Assembly (NCBI GenBank): GCA_947176745.1
Contig: CAMWRV010000009.1
Span: 1-58,499, forward strand
From: an uncultured Muribaculaceae bacterium
Lineage (GTDB): Bacteria > Bacteroidota > Bacteroidia > Bacteroidales > Muribaculaceae
Direction: 5' to 3'
DNA length: 58,499 bases
Shown: in pieces, positions 37,953-47,526 of the stretch
Numbering within the stretch: position 1 is the stretch's first letter
Layout of the letters: each line of letters begins with the position of its first letter
Position numbers and translations under genes: made by a program
The notes under the pieces: generated by a model
Database searches by the model: none
The model's input: the letters and a program-made list of their open reading frames with translations, nothing else
Told to the model about the DNA's origin: nothing

Positions 37953-39629
37953 ATGAAAGACACAAGCATCGAGTATGACGTGATCGTCATCGGCGGAGGC
38001 GCCACAGGAGCCGGCACGGCACGCGACTGCGCCATGCGCGGCCTTAAGACAATACTTATCGAGCGCCTCGACTTCACTGCCGGCGCCACCGGCCGCAACC
38101 ACGGCCTGCTTCACAGCGGCGCACGCTACGCCCACACCGATCCGGAGTCGGCCGCCGAATGCATAAAAGAAAACATTATTCTCAAACGCATCGCGCGTCA
38201 TTGCGTCGAAGACACCGGTGGCCTCTTCGTCACTCTCCCCGAGGACAGCCTCGACTATCAGGACGCGTTCGTGAGCGACTGCCTCAAAGCCGGCATCAGC
38301 GCCGATGTGCTTGACCCGAAAGAAGCCATCAGACTCGAACCCTCTGTCAACCCTGACCTGATCGGGGCGGTGCGTGTGCCCGACGGCTCTATCGACCCTT
38401 TCCGCCTCACCACAGCCAATGTGCTTGCCGCGCGTCTCGACGGCGCCGACATTCTCACTTACCATGAAGTTGTCGGCTTCCTCAGAGAGGGCGACCGGAT
38501 CACCGGCGTCCGTCTGCGGAGCCGCCGCGACGGCAGCGAATCGGAGATCCGCGGCAAGGTGACTGTGAGCGCATGCGGCATCTGGGGGCATCATATCGCC
38601 GAACTCGCCGGCGTGCGCGTCAACATGTACCCGGCCAAAGGCGCTCTGCTCATATTCGGACACAGGGTCAACAACATGGTCATCAACCGGTGCCGCAAAC
38701 CCGCCGACGCCGACATTCTCGTGCCCGGCGACACCATCTGCGTGATAGGCACCACATCTACGCGCATCCCCTTCGACCGGATAGACGACATGGAAGTCAC
38801 CTCGGGAGAGGTCGACCTGCTGCTGCGCGAGGGCATAAAACTCTCCCCGCGTCTGGCTTATACCCGTATCCTCCGCGCCTATGCCGGCGTCAGACCTCTC
38901 GTGGCCGACGACAGCGACCCGACGGGCCGCAGCATCAGCCGCGGCATCGTCTGCCTCGACCATGCGAAACGCGATGGTGTGGAGGGATTCATCACCATCA
39001 CCGGCGGCAAACTCATGACCTACCGCCTCATGGCGCAGGAAGCCACCGACCTTGTGTGCCGCAAGCTGGGTGTGGACCGTCCGTGCCGCACAGCAGAGGT
39101 GCCGCTGCCTGGATCCGAACCCGATGCCGCCGACGAGAACCGACGGCAGCACATCATCGGTCTCAGCACCGAACAGAAGGCGGCCGAAGGACGTCACGGC
39201 ACATGGTCGGGGCGCATCGAGACCGGCTCCGCAGCCGACGAGGCGCTTGTCTGCGAGTGCGAGCAGGTGAGCGTGGCCGAGGTCAATTACGCCATCGACG
39301 AACTGCATGTGCACAATCTGATCAACATGCGCCGGCGCACACGTCTGGGCATGGGCACGTGTCAGGGCGCGCTCTGCGCCTGCCGCGGAGCCGGACTCCT
39401 CGAACGCCATGACCGCTGCACTCAGCGCACTCTCGATGACCTGGCATGGTTCATGAACGAGCGCTGGCACGGCATGTCGCCCGTCTGCTGGGGCGAGACC
39501 CTCTGCGAGGTGCAGTTTTCGTCATGGCTCTATCAGGGTGTGCTCGGACTCGACCATTCGGGGCCCGTCTTCCCCGACACTCCTGAAAACCTGACCGAAA
39601 CGGAGCATGAAGCGGCAGAAAAAGTGTAA
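37953..39629 (+). CDS. glpA: Anaerobic glycerol-3-phosphate dehydrogenase subunit A
   Basis: A 558-residue FAD-dependent catalytic subunit oxidising sn-glycerol-3-phosphate to dihydroxyacetone phosphate. The dinucleotide-binding motif is VIVIGGGATGAGTARDCAMR near the N-terminus. The C-terminal ~100 residues carry a BFD-like cysteine cluster (CECEQVSVAEV and GTCQGALCACRGAG), expected to hold an iron-sulfur centre. ATG at 37953 is used; an in-frame TTG 21 bp upstream is unlikely. It is the first gene of glpA-B-C-K-F. Codons are strongly G/C-ending compared with the nuo genes. Confidence 0.95.
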   Translation: MKDTSIEYDVIVIGGGATGAGTARDCAMRGLKTILIERLDFTAGATGRNHGLLHSGARYAHTDPESAAECIKENIILKRIARHCVEDTGGLFVTLPEDSLDYQDAFVSDCLKAGISADVLDPKEAIRLEPSVNPDLIGAVRVPDGSIDPFRLTTANVLAARLDGADILTYHEVVGFLREGDRITGVRLRSRRDGSESEIRGKVTVSACGIWGHHIAELAGVRVNMYPAKGALLIFGHRVNNMVINRCRKPADADILVPGDTICVIGTTSTRIPFDRIDDMEVTSGEVDLLLREGIKLSPRLAYTRILRAYAGVRPLVADDSDPTGRSISRGIVCLDHAKRDGVEGFITITGGKLMTYRLMAQEATDLVCRKLGVDRPCRTAEVPLPGSEPDAADENRRQHIIGLSTEQKAAEGRHGTWSGRIETGSAADEALVCECEQVSVAEVNYAIDELHVHNLINMRRRTRLGMGTCQGALCACRGAGLLERHDRCTQRTLDDLAWFMNERWHGMSPVCWGETLCEVQFSSWLYQGVLGLDHSGPVFPDTPENLTETEHEAAEKV

Positions 39630-39651
39630 TGTCCCTTAAAACAATCTTACC

Positions 39652-40896
39652 ATGAAATTTGACACTATAATAATAGGAGGTGGTCTCAGCGGCCTTGTAT
39701 GCGGCATCGAATGCGCACGCAGCGGACGACGTACCGCCATTGTCTCGGCCGGACAGAGCGCGCTTCACTTCTGGTCAGGTTCTTTCGAGTTTCTCGGTTC
39801 TCAGGGAGGAAAGAGAATCATCGAAAAACCTCTCTACCATGCCGGGTCGCTCGACCCCTCGCATCCATACCGCAAGATCGGCATAGACCGCACGGCCGCG
39901 CTGCTCGACCGCACAGTGCCTCTTCTTGCCGAAGCCGGCATAAAGGCGCACGGCTCGCTTGAGCGCAACCATTACCGCATGACTCCGCTCGGGTTCACCA
40001 AGCCGGCTTGGCTCACGCTCGACGACTATCTGGCGTTCGGCAATCTGTCCGACCTCGAAGGTAAAAAAGCGGCGGTCATCAATATCTACAGTTACATCGA
40101 CTTCTACCCGCGTTTTCTGGAAGCGGGTCTCCGTAAACTCGGAGCGGAATGCACGAGTGCCGACGTCAATGTGCCTCAGCTCGACATCCTGCGCCAGAGC
40201 ACCACTGAGATGCGGGCCACCAACATGTCGCGGTTTCTGCGCGACGACGCGGTCGATGCTCTCGCCCGCGAGGTCGAGAAGGCATCGGCCGGAGCCGACA
40301 TGGTGGTCATGCCGGCCGTGCTCGGCATATTCAGCGACGAGCCGGTGGCGCGTCTGAGGCGGGGAGTCTCGCGTCCCATATACTTTGTGGCCACGACTCC
40401 GGCCTCTGTGCCGGGCGTGCGATGCCAGCTCTCGCTGCGCGACCTTTTCATCCGCCTCGGCGGTCAGTTCATGCCCGGCGACACCGTGACACGCGGCGAC
40501 TTTCAGGGCAACCGCCTCAGAAAGATTTACACTGTCAACTTCGGCGACATCCCTCTTGAGGCCGACAACTTCGTGATAAGCACCGGCAGCTTCTTCGGAC
40601 ACGGTCTCATTGCCGATCTTGAGAAGATCTATGAACCTGTATTCGGACTCGACATAGAGGCAGCCCCGAACCGCGACGACTGGTATGACAAGGACTTCTA
40701 TGCGCCACAGCCATATATGGGCTACGGCGTCGTGACCGACACTCACTTCCGCCCGAGACGCCACGGCGAGACTGTCGACAACCTGTATGCCACCGGCGCG
40801 CTCCTCTCCGGATTCAACGCGCTTCACGAGGGTTCGGGCGCGGGCATCACGCTCGCCACCGCATTTCATGCAGCCGACCAGATAACCAAAGAGTGA
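39652..40896 (+). CDS. glpB: Anaerobic glycerol-3-phosphate dehydrogenase subunit B
   Basis: A 414-residue flavoprotein subunit linking GlpA to the membrane subunit GlpC. The N-terminal nucleotide-binding motif is IIIGGGLSGLVCGIEC, and a C-terminal flavin-family motif is LYATGALLSGFNALHEGSG. It starts 22 bp after glpA. The stop codon lies inside a 19-bp tandem duplication (40876-40913), so the last codons and the spacer to glpC were reshaped by that event. Confidence 0.93.
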   Translation: MKFDTIIIGGGLSGLVCGIECARSGRRTAIVSAGQSALHFWSGSFEFLGSQGGKRIIEKPLYHAGSLDPSHPYRKIGIDRTAALLDRTVPLLAEAGIKAHGSLERNHYRMTPLGFTKPAWLTLDDYLAFGNLSDLEGKKAAVINIYSYIDFYPRFLEAGLRKLGAECTSADVNVPQLDILRQSTTEMRATNMSRFLRDDAVDALAREVEKASAGADMVVMPAVLGIFSDEPVARLRRGVSRPIYFVATTPASVPGVRCQLSLRDLFIRLGGQFMPGDTVTRGDFQGNRLRKIYTVNFGDIPLEADNFVISTGSFFGHGLIADLEKIYEPVFGLDIEAAPNRDDWYDKDFYAPQPYMGYGVVTDTHFRPRRHGETVDNLYATGALLSGFNALHEGSGAGITLATAFHAADQITKE

Positions 40897-40913
40897 CCAG
40901 ATAACCAAAGAGT
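40876..40913 (+). repeat. Tandem 19-bp duplication across the glpB stop codon
   Basis: GACCAGATAACCAAAGAGT occurs twice in direct contact (40876-40894 and 40895-40913). In the first copy the junction creates the present TGA stop of glpB. The second copy is followed by AA, so a single-copy ancestor would have ended in the same residues with a TAA stop. Confidence 0.95.
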
Positions 40914-40919
40914 AATGCC

Positions 40920-42173
40920 ATGATGAATCTACAGGAACAAAACATAAGCGACAACAATTTCGAGTCGTGCATCAAGTGCACCATCTGCACTGTGTATTGT
41001 CCGGTCACTGCCGTCAACCCCGATTATCCGGGGCCGAAACAGGCTGGTCCCGACGGCGAGCGTTACCGGCTGAAACGCCCTTACTTCTACGACGAGGCCC
41101 TGAAATACTGCCTCAACTGCAAACGCTGCGAGGTGGCCTGTCCCAACGACGTCAAGATCGGCGACATAATCCAGGCCGCACGCATAAAATACGCCTCACA
41201 CGGCCCGTCGCTGCGCGACACCATGCTTGCCAACACCGACTTCATGGGGCAGTTCGCAACACGCCTTGCGCCGGTCGTGAACTTCTCGCTCGGACTCAAG
41301 CCGGTGAAGTATCTGATGGATAAGGTGCTCCGCATCGACGACCACCGCACGTTCCCCAAATATTCGGGCACACGGTTCGAATCCTGGTTCCGCAAGAAGG
41401 CCGAAGCCGCCCAGGAGAGTTTCACAAAGCATGTGTCGTACTTCCACGGCTGCTACGTGAACTACAATTACCCGCAGCTCGGCAAGGATCTTGTCACGGT
41501 GATGAACGCGCTCGGCTACGGAGTCAGGTTGCTCGACCGCGAGAAGTGCTGCGGAGTGGCCAAGATCGCCAACCGCTGCATCGACGAGGCCACCCGCGAC
41601 GGCGAGAACAATCTCCGGGCCATACGCGAGGCTGTCGGGCGGGGCGACGAAGTGCTCGCCACATCATCGACCTGCTGCTTCACCATGCGCGACGAGTATC
41701 CGCACCTGCTCCACCTCGACAACCATGACGTGCGCGACCACATCATGCTCGCCACCCTCTTCATCTACCGTCTTCTCGACGAGGGGAAGGCGCGGATCGC
41801 TTTCCGCAAGGACTACCGGAAGAAAATAGCCTACCACACTCCTTGCCACATGGAGAAGCTCGGATGGACCATCTTCTCGACCTCGCTTCTGCAGATGATT
41901 CCCGGCGTGGATTTCATAAAGCTCGATTCGCATTGCTGCGGCATAGCGGGCACCTACGGGTTCAAGAAGGAGAATTACGCCTACTCCCAGGGAATCGGCG
42001 CACCGCTGTTCGACCAGATCAGGGCTTCGGGATGCGATTTCGTGGCCTGCGACTGCGAGACCTGCAAATGGCAGATCGAGATGTCGGCGGGAGTGCCCGT
42101 GCTCAACCCCATATCGGTTCTCGCCGATGCGATCGACATCGAGGAGACCCGCCGGCTCAACGGCGTGTCGTGA
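40920..42173 (+). CDS. glpC: Anaerobic glycerol-3-phosphate dehydrogenase subunit C
   Basis: A 417-residue iron-sulfur subunit passing electrons to menaquinone. The two 4Fe-4S motifs are CIKCTICTVYCPV and CLNCKRCEVACPN (about 16-75). Two CCG-type cysteine-rich domains follow (FHGCYVNYNYPQLG with REKCCGVA, and HTPCHMEKLG with DSHCCGIAGTYG). Two consecutive ATG codons occur at 40920 and 40923. It is third in the glp operon and precedes glpK by 62 bp. Confidence 0.94.
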   Translation: MMNLQEQNISDNNFESCIKCTICTVYCPVTAVNPDYPGPKQAGPDGERYRLKRPYFYDEALKYCLNCKRCEVACPNDVKIGDIIQAARIKYASHGPSLRDTMLANTDFMGQFATRLAPVVNFSLGLKPVKYLMDKVLRIDDHRTFPKYSGTRFESWFRKKAEAAQESFTKHVSYFHGCYVNYNYPQLGKDLVTVMNALGYGVRLLDREKCCGVAKIANRCIDEATRDGENNLRAIREAVGRGDEVLATSSTCCFTMRDEYPHLLHLDNHDVRDHIMLATLFIYRLLDEGKARIAFRKDYRKKIAYHTPCHMEKLGWTIFSTSLLQMIPGVDFIKLDSHCCGIAGTYGFKKENYAYSQGIGAPLFDQIRASGCDFVACDCETCKWQIEMSAGVPVLNPISVLADAIDIEETRRLNGVS

Positions 42174-42235
42174 CATTCGACGCGCCACATTCCGGACAAG
42201 TAACTGAATCAATATAAACGTTAACCTCAAATACT

Positions 42236-43720
<1,485 letters not shown>

Positions 43721-43753
43721 GACCACCTCATAATAACCCTAAACCATATTGCC

Positions 43754-44509
43754 ATGGAAGCTGTTGTAATTCCCGTTTTTCTGCAGTGTTTCTTTGAATT
43801 CTTAGGAACATACGTGATGATTCTGCTCGGATGCGGCGTTGTGGCCTGCACCTCGCTCAAAGGATCGAAAGGATTCGGCGGAGGCTGGATCGTAGTGACA
43901 ATCGCATGGGGACTCGCCGTGATGTGCGGTGTCTTCATAGCCGGACCTTATACGGGCGCGCATCTCAATCCCGCCGTGACTCTCGGCCTTGCCATGGCCG
44001 GCAAGTTCAGCTGGGGGATGGTGGTGCCCTACATGATCTCGCAGCTGATCGGCGCGTTCCTCGGCGCTTTGACGGTCTATTATTTCTATAAGGACCAGTT
44101 CGAGGCTACCGAAGACAAGGATACCAAACTCGGAGTGTTCGCCACGATCCCGGCGATACGCAACACCAAGCGCAATTTTCTGTCGGAAGTCATCGGCACA
44201 TTCGTGCTCATTCTGGTGATTCTGTTTCTGGCCGAGCGGGGCAACACCGCCGAAGTCGGTCTCGGCTCGATCGGCGCTCTTCCCGTGGCTCTGCTTGTCA
44301 CCGTGATCGGCATGGCTCTCGGAGGCACCACCGGTTATGCCATCAACCCTGCGCGTGACCTCGGCCCCCGCATGGTCCACCACCTGCTTCCGATCAAGGG
44401 GAAAGGTTCAAGCCAGTGGAAATACGCATGGGTGCCGATCGTCGGCCCGATCATCGGCGCCATCTTCGCGGTTCTTGTGTTCTACTTCTACCGCATGTGC
44501 ATCCAGTGA
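43754..44509 (+). CDS. glpF: Glycerol facilitator (aquaglyceroporin)
   Basis: A 251-residue MIP-family channel with about six membrane helices. The two pore motifs are HLNPAVTLGLAMAG and YAINPARDLGPR. The Asp after the second NPA motif (NPARD) is a mark of glycerol-permeable members. It lets glycerol enter by diffusion and GlpK traps it. It is the last gene of the operon, 33 bp after glpK and just before a strong terminator. Confidence 0.96.
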   Translation: MEAVVIPVFLQCFFEFLGTYVMILLGCGVVACTSLKGSKGFGGGWIVVTIAWGLAVMCGVFIAGPYTGAHLNPAVTLGLAMAGKFSWGMVVPYMISQLIGAFLGALTVYYFYKDQFEATEDKDTKLGVFATIPAIRNTKRNFLSEVIGTFVLILVILFLAERGNTAEVGLGSIGALPVALLVTVIGMALGGTTGYAINPARDLGPRMVHHLLPIKGKGSSQWKYAWVPIVGPIIGAIFAVLVFYFYRMCIQ

Positions 44510-44521
44510 CCTTCAACTCCG

Positions 44522-44563
44522 TAAAACAGCGGGAGTCTTCCGAAGAAGACTCCCGCTGTTTTA
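44522..44563. terminator. Bidirectional terminator between glpF and dnaJ
   Basis: TAAAACAGCGGGAGTCTTC and its complement form a stem of about 19 bp with a 4-nt loop, with A/T tracts at both ends. It can end the glp operon on the plus strand and grpE-dnaJ on the minus strand. Confidence 0.93.
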
Positions 44564-44591
44564 CGTATGATTGCCGGCGGAGAGTGTGTTA

Positions 44592-45800
44592 TCACTCTCC
44601 GCGGTTTTCCTTGTTGAATATATGGCGCAGTCGCGAGAAGATCCTCTCCGACGTGCTCTTCGACGGGACTACGTTCGGAGCGTCCTTCAGGCTCTCTATC
44701 GCGGCTTTCTCTGCATCCGAAAGCTGCTCGGGCACATAGACCATCACGTTGACGAGCAGGTCGCCCTTCGCGCCGCCGTTCATCTGCGGCAGTCCCTTGC
44801 CGCGGAGACGGAGCACCTTGCCGGGCTGCGTGCCCGGGGTGATCTTCAGGCGGGCGCGGCCCTCGATTGTCGGCACCTCGGCAGTGCCACCGAGGGCAGC
44901 CGTCGGGAAGTCGAGCATCAGATTGTAGATAAGATCGTTTCCGTCGCGGATAAGCTCCGGATCCTTCTCCTCCTGGATCTTGATGAGCAGGTCGCCGTTC
45001 ACGCCGCCGTTGCGAGGGGCGTTGCCCTGGCCGCGCAGGGTGAGCACCATGTCGTTCTCTACTCCGGCCGGGATGTGGAACGATACGATCTCCTCCTTCT
45101 TCTCCACGCCCTGGCCGTTGCAGTAGGAGCACTTCTCTGTTATGACCTTACCCTCGCCGTTGCATTCGGGGCAGACCGACTGGCTCTGCATCGGGCCCAT
45201 GAAAGTCTGCTGCACGGTGGTGACATAACCGGTGCCGTGGCAGCGCTGGCAAGTGTGGAAGGCGGTGCCGTCTTTCGCGCCTGTGCCCTTGCAGTGAGGG
45301 CAGGCCACGAGTTTGGGGATCTTGAGTTTCTTGTCGACGCCATTCATTATGTCTTTGAGCGTGACCTTGACAGTGATGCGCAGGTCGGTGCCCTTGTTGA
45401 CATGCTTGCGGGCACGGCCTCCTGCCGCGCCGCCGAAACCGCCGAACGAGTCGTCGCCGCTGAAGCGGCCTCCGAAAATGTCGCCGAAGTGGGCGAATAT
45501 ATCCTCCATCGACATGCCGCCGCCGAAGCCGCCGTAGCTTCCATAGCCACCCGCACCGCCGCCGAAGCCCTGCGGACCCATCGAATGGCCGAACTGGTCA
45601 TAGCGGGCACGCTTGTCGGCGTCGCTGAGCACATCGTAAGCCTCCGCCGCCTCCTTGAATTTCTCCTCGGCCTCCTTGTCGCCGGGATTCTTGTCGGGGT
45701 GATACTGGATGGCCTTCTTGCGGTATGCCTTCTTTATTTCGTCGGCCGTGGCATTTTTCGCCACGCCAAGCACTTCGTAGTAATCTCTTTTCTCAGCCAT
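44592..45800 (-). CDS. dnaJ: Chaperone DnaJ (Hsp40)
   Basis: A 402-residue co-chaperone that stimulates DnaK. The J domain (about 5-70) contains [16 protein letters not shown] with the HPD motif. A Gly/Phe-rich linker follows ([18 protein letters not shown]). Four CxxCxGxG zinc repeats are present ([32 protein letters not shown]), then the substrate-binding domains. It is the type I form, 27 bp after grpE. No dnaK is in the window. Confidence 0.97.
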   Translation of the reverse strand: MAEKRDYYEVLGVAKNATADEIKKAYRKKAIQYHPDKNPGDKEAEEKFKEAAEAYDVLSDADKRARYDQFGHSMGPQGFGGGAGGYGSYGGFGGGMSMEDIFAHFGDIFGGRFSGDDSFGGFGGAAGGRARKHVNKGTDLRITVKVTLKDIMNGVDKKLKIPKLVACPHCKGTGAKDGTAFHTCQRCHGTGYVTTVQQTFMGPMQSQSVCPECNGEGKVITEKCSYCNGQGVEKKEEIVSFHIPAGVENDMVLTLRGQGNAPRNGGVNGDLLIKIQEEKDPELIRDGNDLIYNLMLDFPTAALGGTAEVPTIEGRARLKITPGTQPGKVLRLRGKGLPQMNGGAKGDLLVNVMVYVPEQLSDAEKAAIESLKDAPNVVPSKSTSERIFSRLRHIFNKENRGE

Positions 45801-45827
45801 TGTGATAAGTCTTTAGGGTTCCGTGCA

Positions 45828-46436
45828 TCACTGGCCTACCACGACCTTTGCATGGCGGAGCACCTTGTCGTTGATCATATATCCCTTCTCGACAGTGTCG
45901 ATGATCTTGCCTTTCTGACTCTCGTCGGGCACCGGCACGGCGGTTATCGCCTCGTGACGGTCGGCATCGAAATCGCGGTCTTCGGGATCCATCTCCTTCA
46001 CACCGTTCTGTTCGAGATATTTCTTGAGTTTCTTGTATATCAGTTCCATCCCCTCGCGGATTGAGGCGGCGTCATCGACTCCGTCGGAAGCCTTGAGAGC
46101 CCGCTCGAAATCATCTACCACCGGAAGCAGACCCTTGAAAGCCGACTCGGCGGCATTCTTTATAAGTTCCGATTTCTCGCGCAGCGTGCGCTTGCGGAAG
46201 TTGTCGAACTCCGCCATCAGAAACATATATTCCTTCTTCTCCTTCTCGAGTGATGTCTTGAGCGACTCGTTCTCGGCGGCCAGTTTCTCCTCTTCGGTCA
46301 TCTCGGCGGCAGCCTCCTCGACTGTTTCCGCCTCGGCGGCGGCTTCATCAGCCGGAGTGGCGTTGAGATCGTCTACGATCACAGCCTCGGGATCTTCCTG
46401 AGGTTCGGTCTTCTTATAGTTCTTCTTGTCGTCCAT
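45828..46436 (-). CDS. grpE: Nucleotide exchange factor GrpE
   Basis: A 202-residue exchange factor for DnaK. The Glu/Ala-rich N-terminal ~70 residues are low complexity. A long helix follows (FLMAEFDNFRKRTLREKSEL), then the beta domain with DRDFDADRHEAITAVP and GYMINDKVLRHAKVVVG at the end. ATG at 46436 (MDDKKNYKKTEPQ) is chosen. An upstream in-frame ATG at 46496 would add an Arg/Cys-rich leader that coincides with a GC-rich hairpin and is not GrpE-like. Confidence 0.95.
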   Translation of the reverse strand: MDDKKNYKKTEPQEDPEAVIVDDLNATPADEAAAEAETVEEAAAEMTEEEKLAAENESLKTSLEKEKKEYMFLMAEFDNFRKRTLREKSELIKNAAESAFKGLLPVVDDFERALKASDGVDDAASIREGMELIYKKLKKYLEQNGVKEMDPEDRDFDADRHEAITAVPVPDESQKGKIIDTVEKGYMINDKVLRHAKVVVGQ

Positions 46437-46451
46437 CTTCTTATGTTTGTT

Positions 46452-46496
46452 ATGCCCGCAACACGCGCGGAGAGGTCTCCGCGCAGCCTCGGGCAT
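46452..46496 (-). promoter_or_regulatory. GC-rich two-tier hairpin in the grpE leader
   Basis: The outer arms ATGCCCG (46452-46458) and CGGGCAT (46490-46496) enclose an inner perfect 8-bp stem GCGCGGAG-AGGT-CTCCGCGC (46465-46484). In RNA it would end 15 nt before the grpE ATG. It could be a regulatory leader, though its stability argues against a simple thermometer. It is followed by an A-rich stretch, not a T-run. Confidence 0.5.
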
Positions 46497-46562
46497 TGAT
46501 TAATCATAACAAATTTCAAGCCAGAAAGTGTTAAACGCGACTCAAGTTGTCAACACCTGTAT

Positions 46563-46597
46563 CTCCGGTTCCTATGCATCGAGCAGGGGAACCGGAG
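46563..46597 (-). terminator. Possible terminator downstream of ispE
   Basis: CTCCGGTTCC (46563-46572) and GGAACCGGAG (46588-46597) form a perfect 10-bp stem with a 15-nt loop, 18 bp past the ispE stop. No T-run follows on the minus strand, so it may be a 3'-end stabiliser or a weak terminator before grpE. Confidence 0.45.
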
Positions 46598-46615
46598 AAG
46601 AGTACCGGGCTTTTC

Positions 46616-47506
46616 TCACAATTCTAACAAATATGTGCGTGTTATAGTTGGATTGCGTGCTATTTCCGACATTGCCTCGCGAGCCTCATCGCAGGTCGGC
46701 CAGAGGCCATAGATGCAGCTTCCGCTTCCGGTCATCGACGCATAGAGCGCGCCGGCTTTATAGAAGGCGGCCTTTATGTCGGCGAGCAGGGGATATTGCG
46801 GGAAGATGGATTCCTCGAAATCATTTACGACCACATCGCGCCAGTCGGCCACGGGGATTGCGGGCAGAGTGCGAAGGTCAAAAGCAGAGGGGCGTGGTCT
46901 CACTCCGGCAAAAGCCTCGCGTGTAGAGACGCTCACCGACGGCTTGGCGACTCCGAGCCACATACCCGACAGGTCGAGCGGAATCTCCTCAAGCCTCTCC
47001 CCCACCCCCTCGGCATATGCGGGACGGTTGATCAGGAAGAACGGGCAGTCGGCGCCGAGACGCAGTGCAGCCGCGGCGAGTTCTTCGGGCGAAAGTGCGC
47101 TCTCCGGATCCTGTTCACGCGACAGTCTGTCGATCATGGCGAGGGTGAAGGCAGCGTCTGCGCTTCCGCCCCCCATGCCTGCGCCATCGGGCAGGTGCTT
47201 GTCGAGACGGATGGTGACGGCCAAGTCCGAACCGGGGCGAAGCCGGAAATATTCCTCGGCCGCGCGCCATACGAGATTTTTCTCCGGGGCGCAGTCAACG
47301 GCTCGGCCTGTGGTGACAAGTGTGAACGGGGTGCTGCTGTCGGCCCGGCATATTTCCAGAATGTCGCAGAATTCCACCGGATCCGACGGTGTGCCCGCCT
47401 TGAGACCGACGGGATAAAAGAGGGTCTGCAGATCGTGATACCCGTCCTGACGGCGCCTCACGATCTGCAGTCCCAGATTGATTTTTGCGTTTACAAATTT
47501 TATCAT
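46616..47506 (-). CDS. ispE: 4-diphosphocytidyl-2-C-methyl-D-erythritol kinase
   Basis: A 296-residue GHMP-family kinase of the MEP isoprenoid pathway. The ATP-binding motif is LPDGAGMGGGSADAAFTLA. The N-terminus KFVNAKINLGLQIVRRRQDG and the C-terminal motif YASMTGSGSCIYGLWP are typical. It is the last gene of the ansA-ispE operon, 20 bp after the peptidase gene. Confidence 0.95.
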   Translation of the reverse strand: MIKFVNAKINLGLQIVRRRQDGYHDLQTLFYPVGLKAGTPSDPVEFCDILEICRADSSTPFTLVTTGRAVDCAPEKNLVWRAAEEYFRLRPGSDLAVTIRLDKHLPDGAGMGGGSADAAFTLAMIDRLSREQDPESALSPEELAAAALRLGADCPFFLINRPAYAEGVGERLEEIPLDLSGMWLGVAKPSVSVSTREAFAGVRPRPSAFDLRTLPAIPVADWRDVVVNDFEESIFPQYPLLADIKAAFYKAGALYASMTGSGSCIYGLWPTCDEAREAMSEIARNPTITRTYLLEL

Positions 47507-47526
47507 TACGCTTTTTCAGTCATTGC

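Noticed and set aside
37899..39470. 523-codon open frame on the minus strand
   Set aside because: It is antisense to glpA and has no signal, domain or spacing that supports a gene.
44571..46064. 497-codon open frame on the plus strand
   Set aside because: It is antisense to dnaJ and grpE. Open length is a by-product of G/C-ending codons in the real genes.
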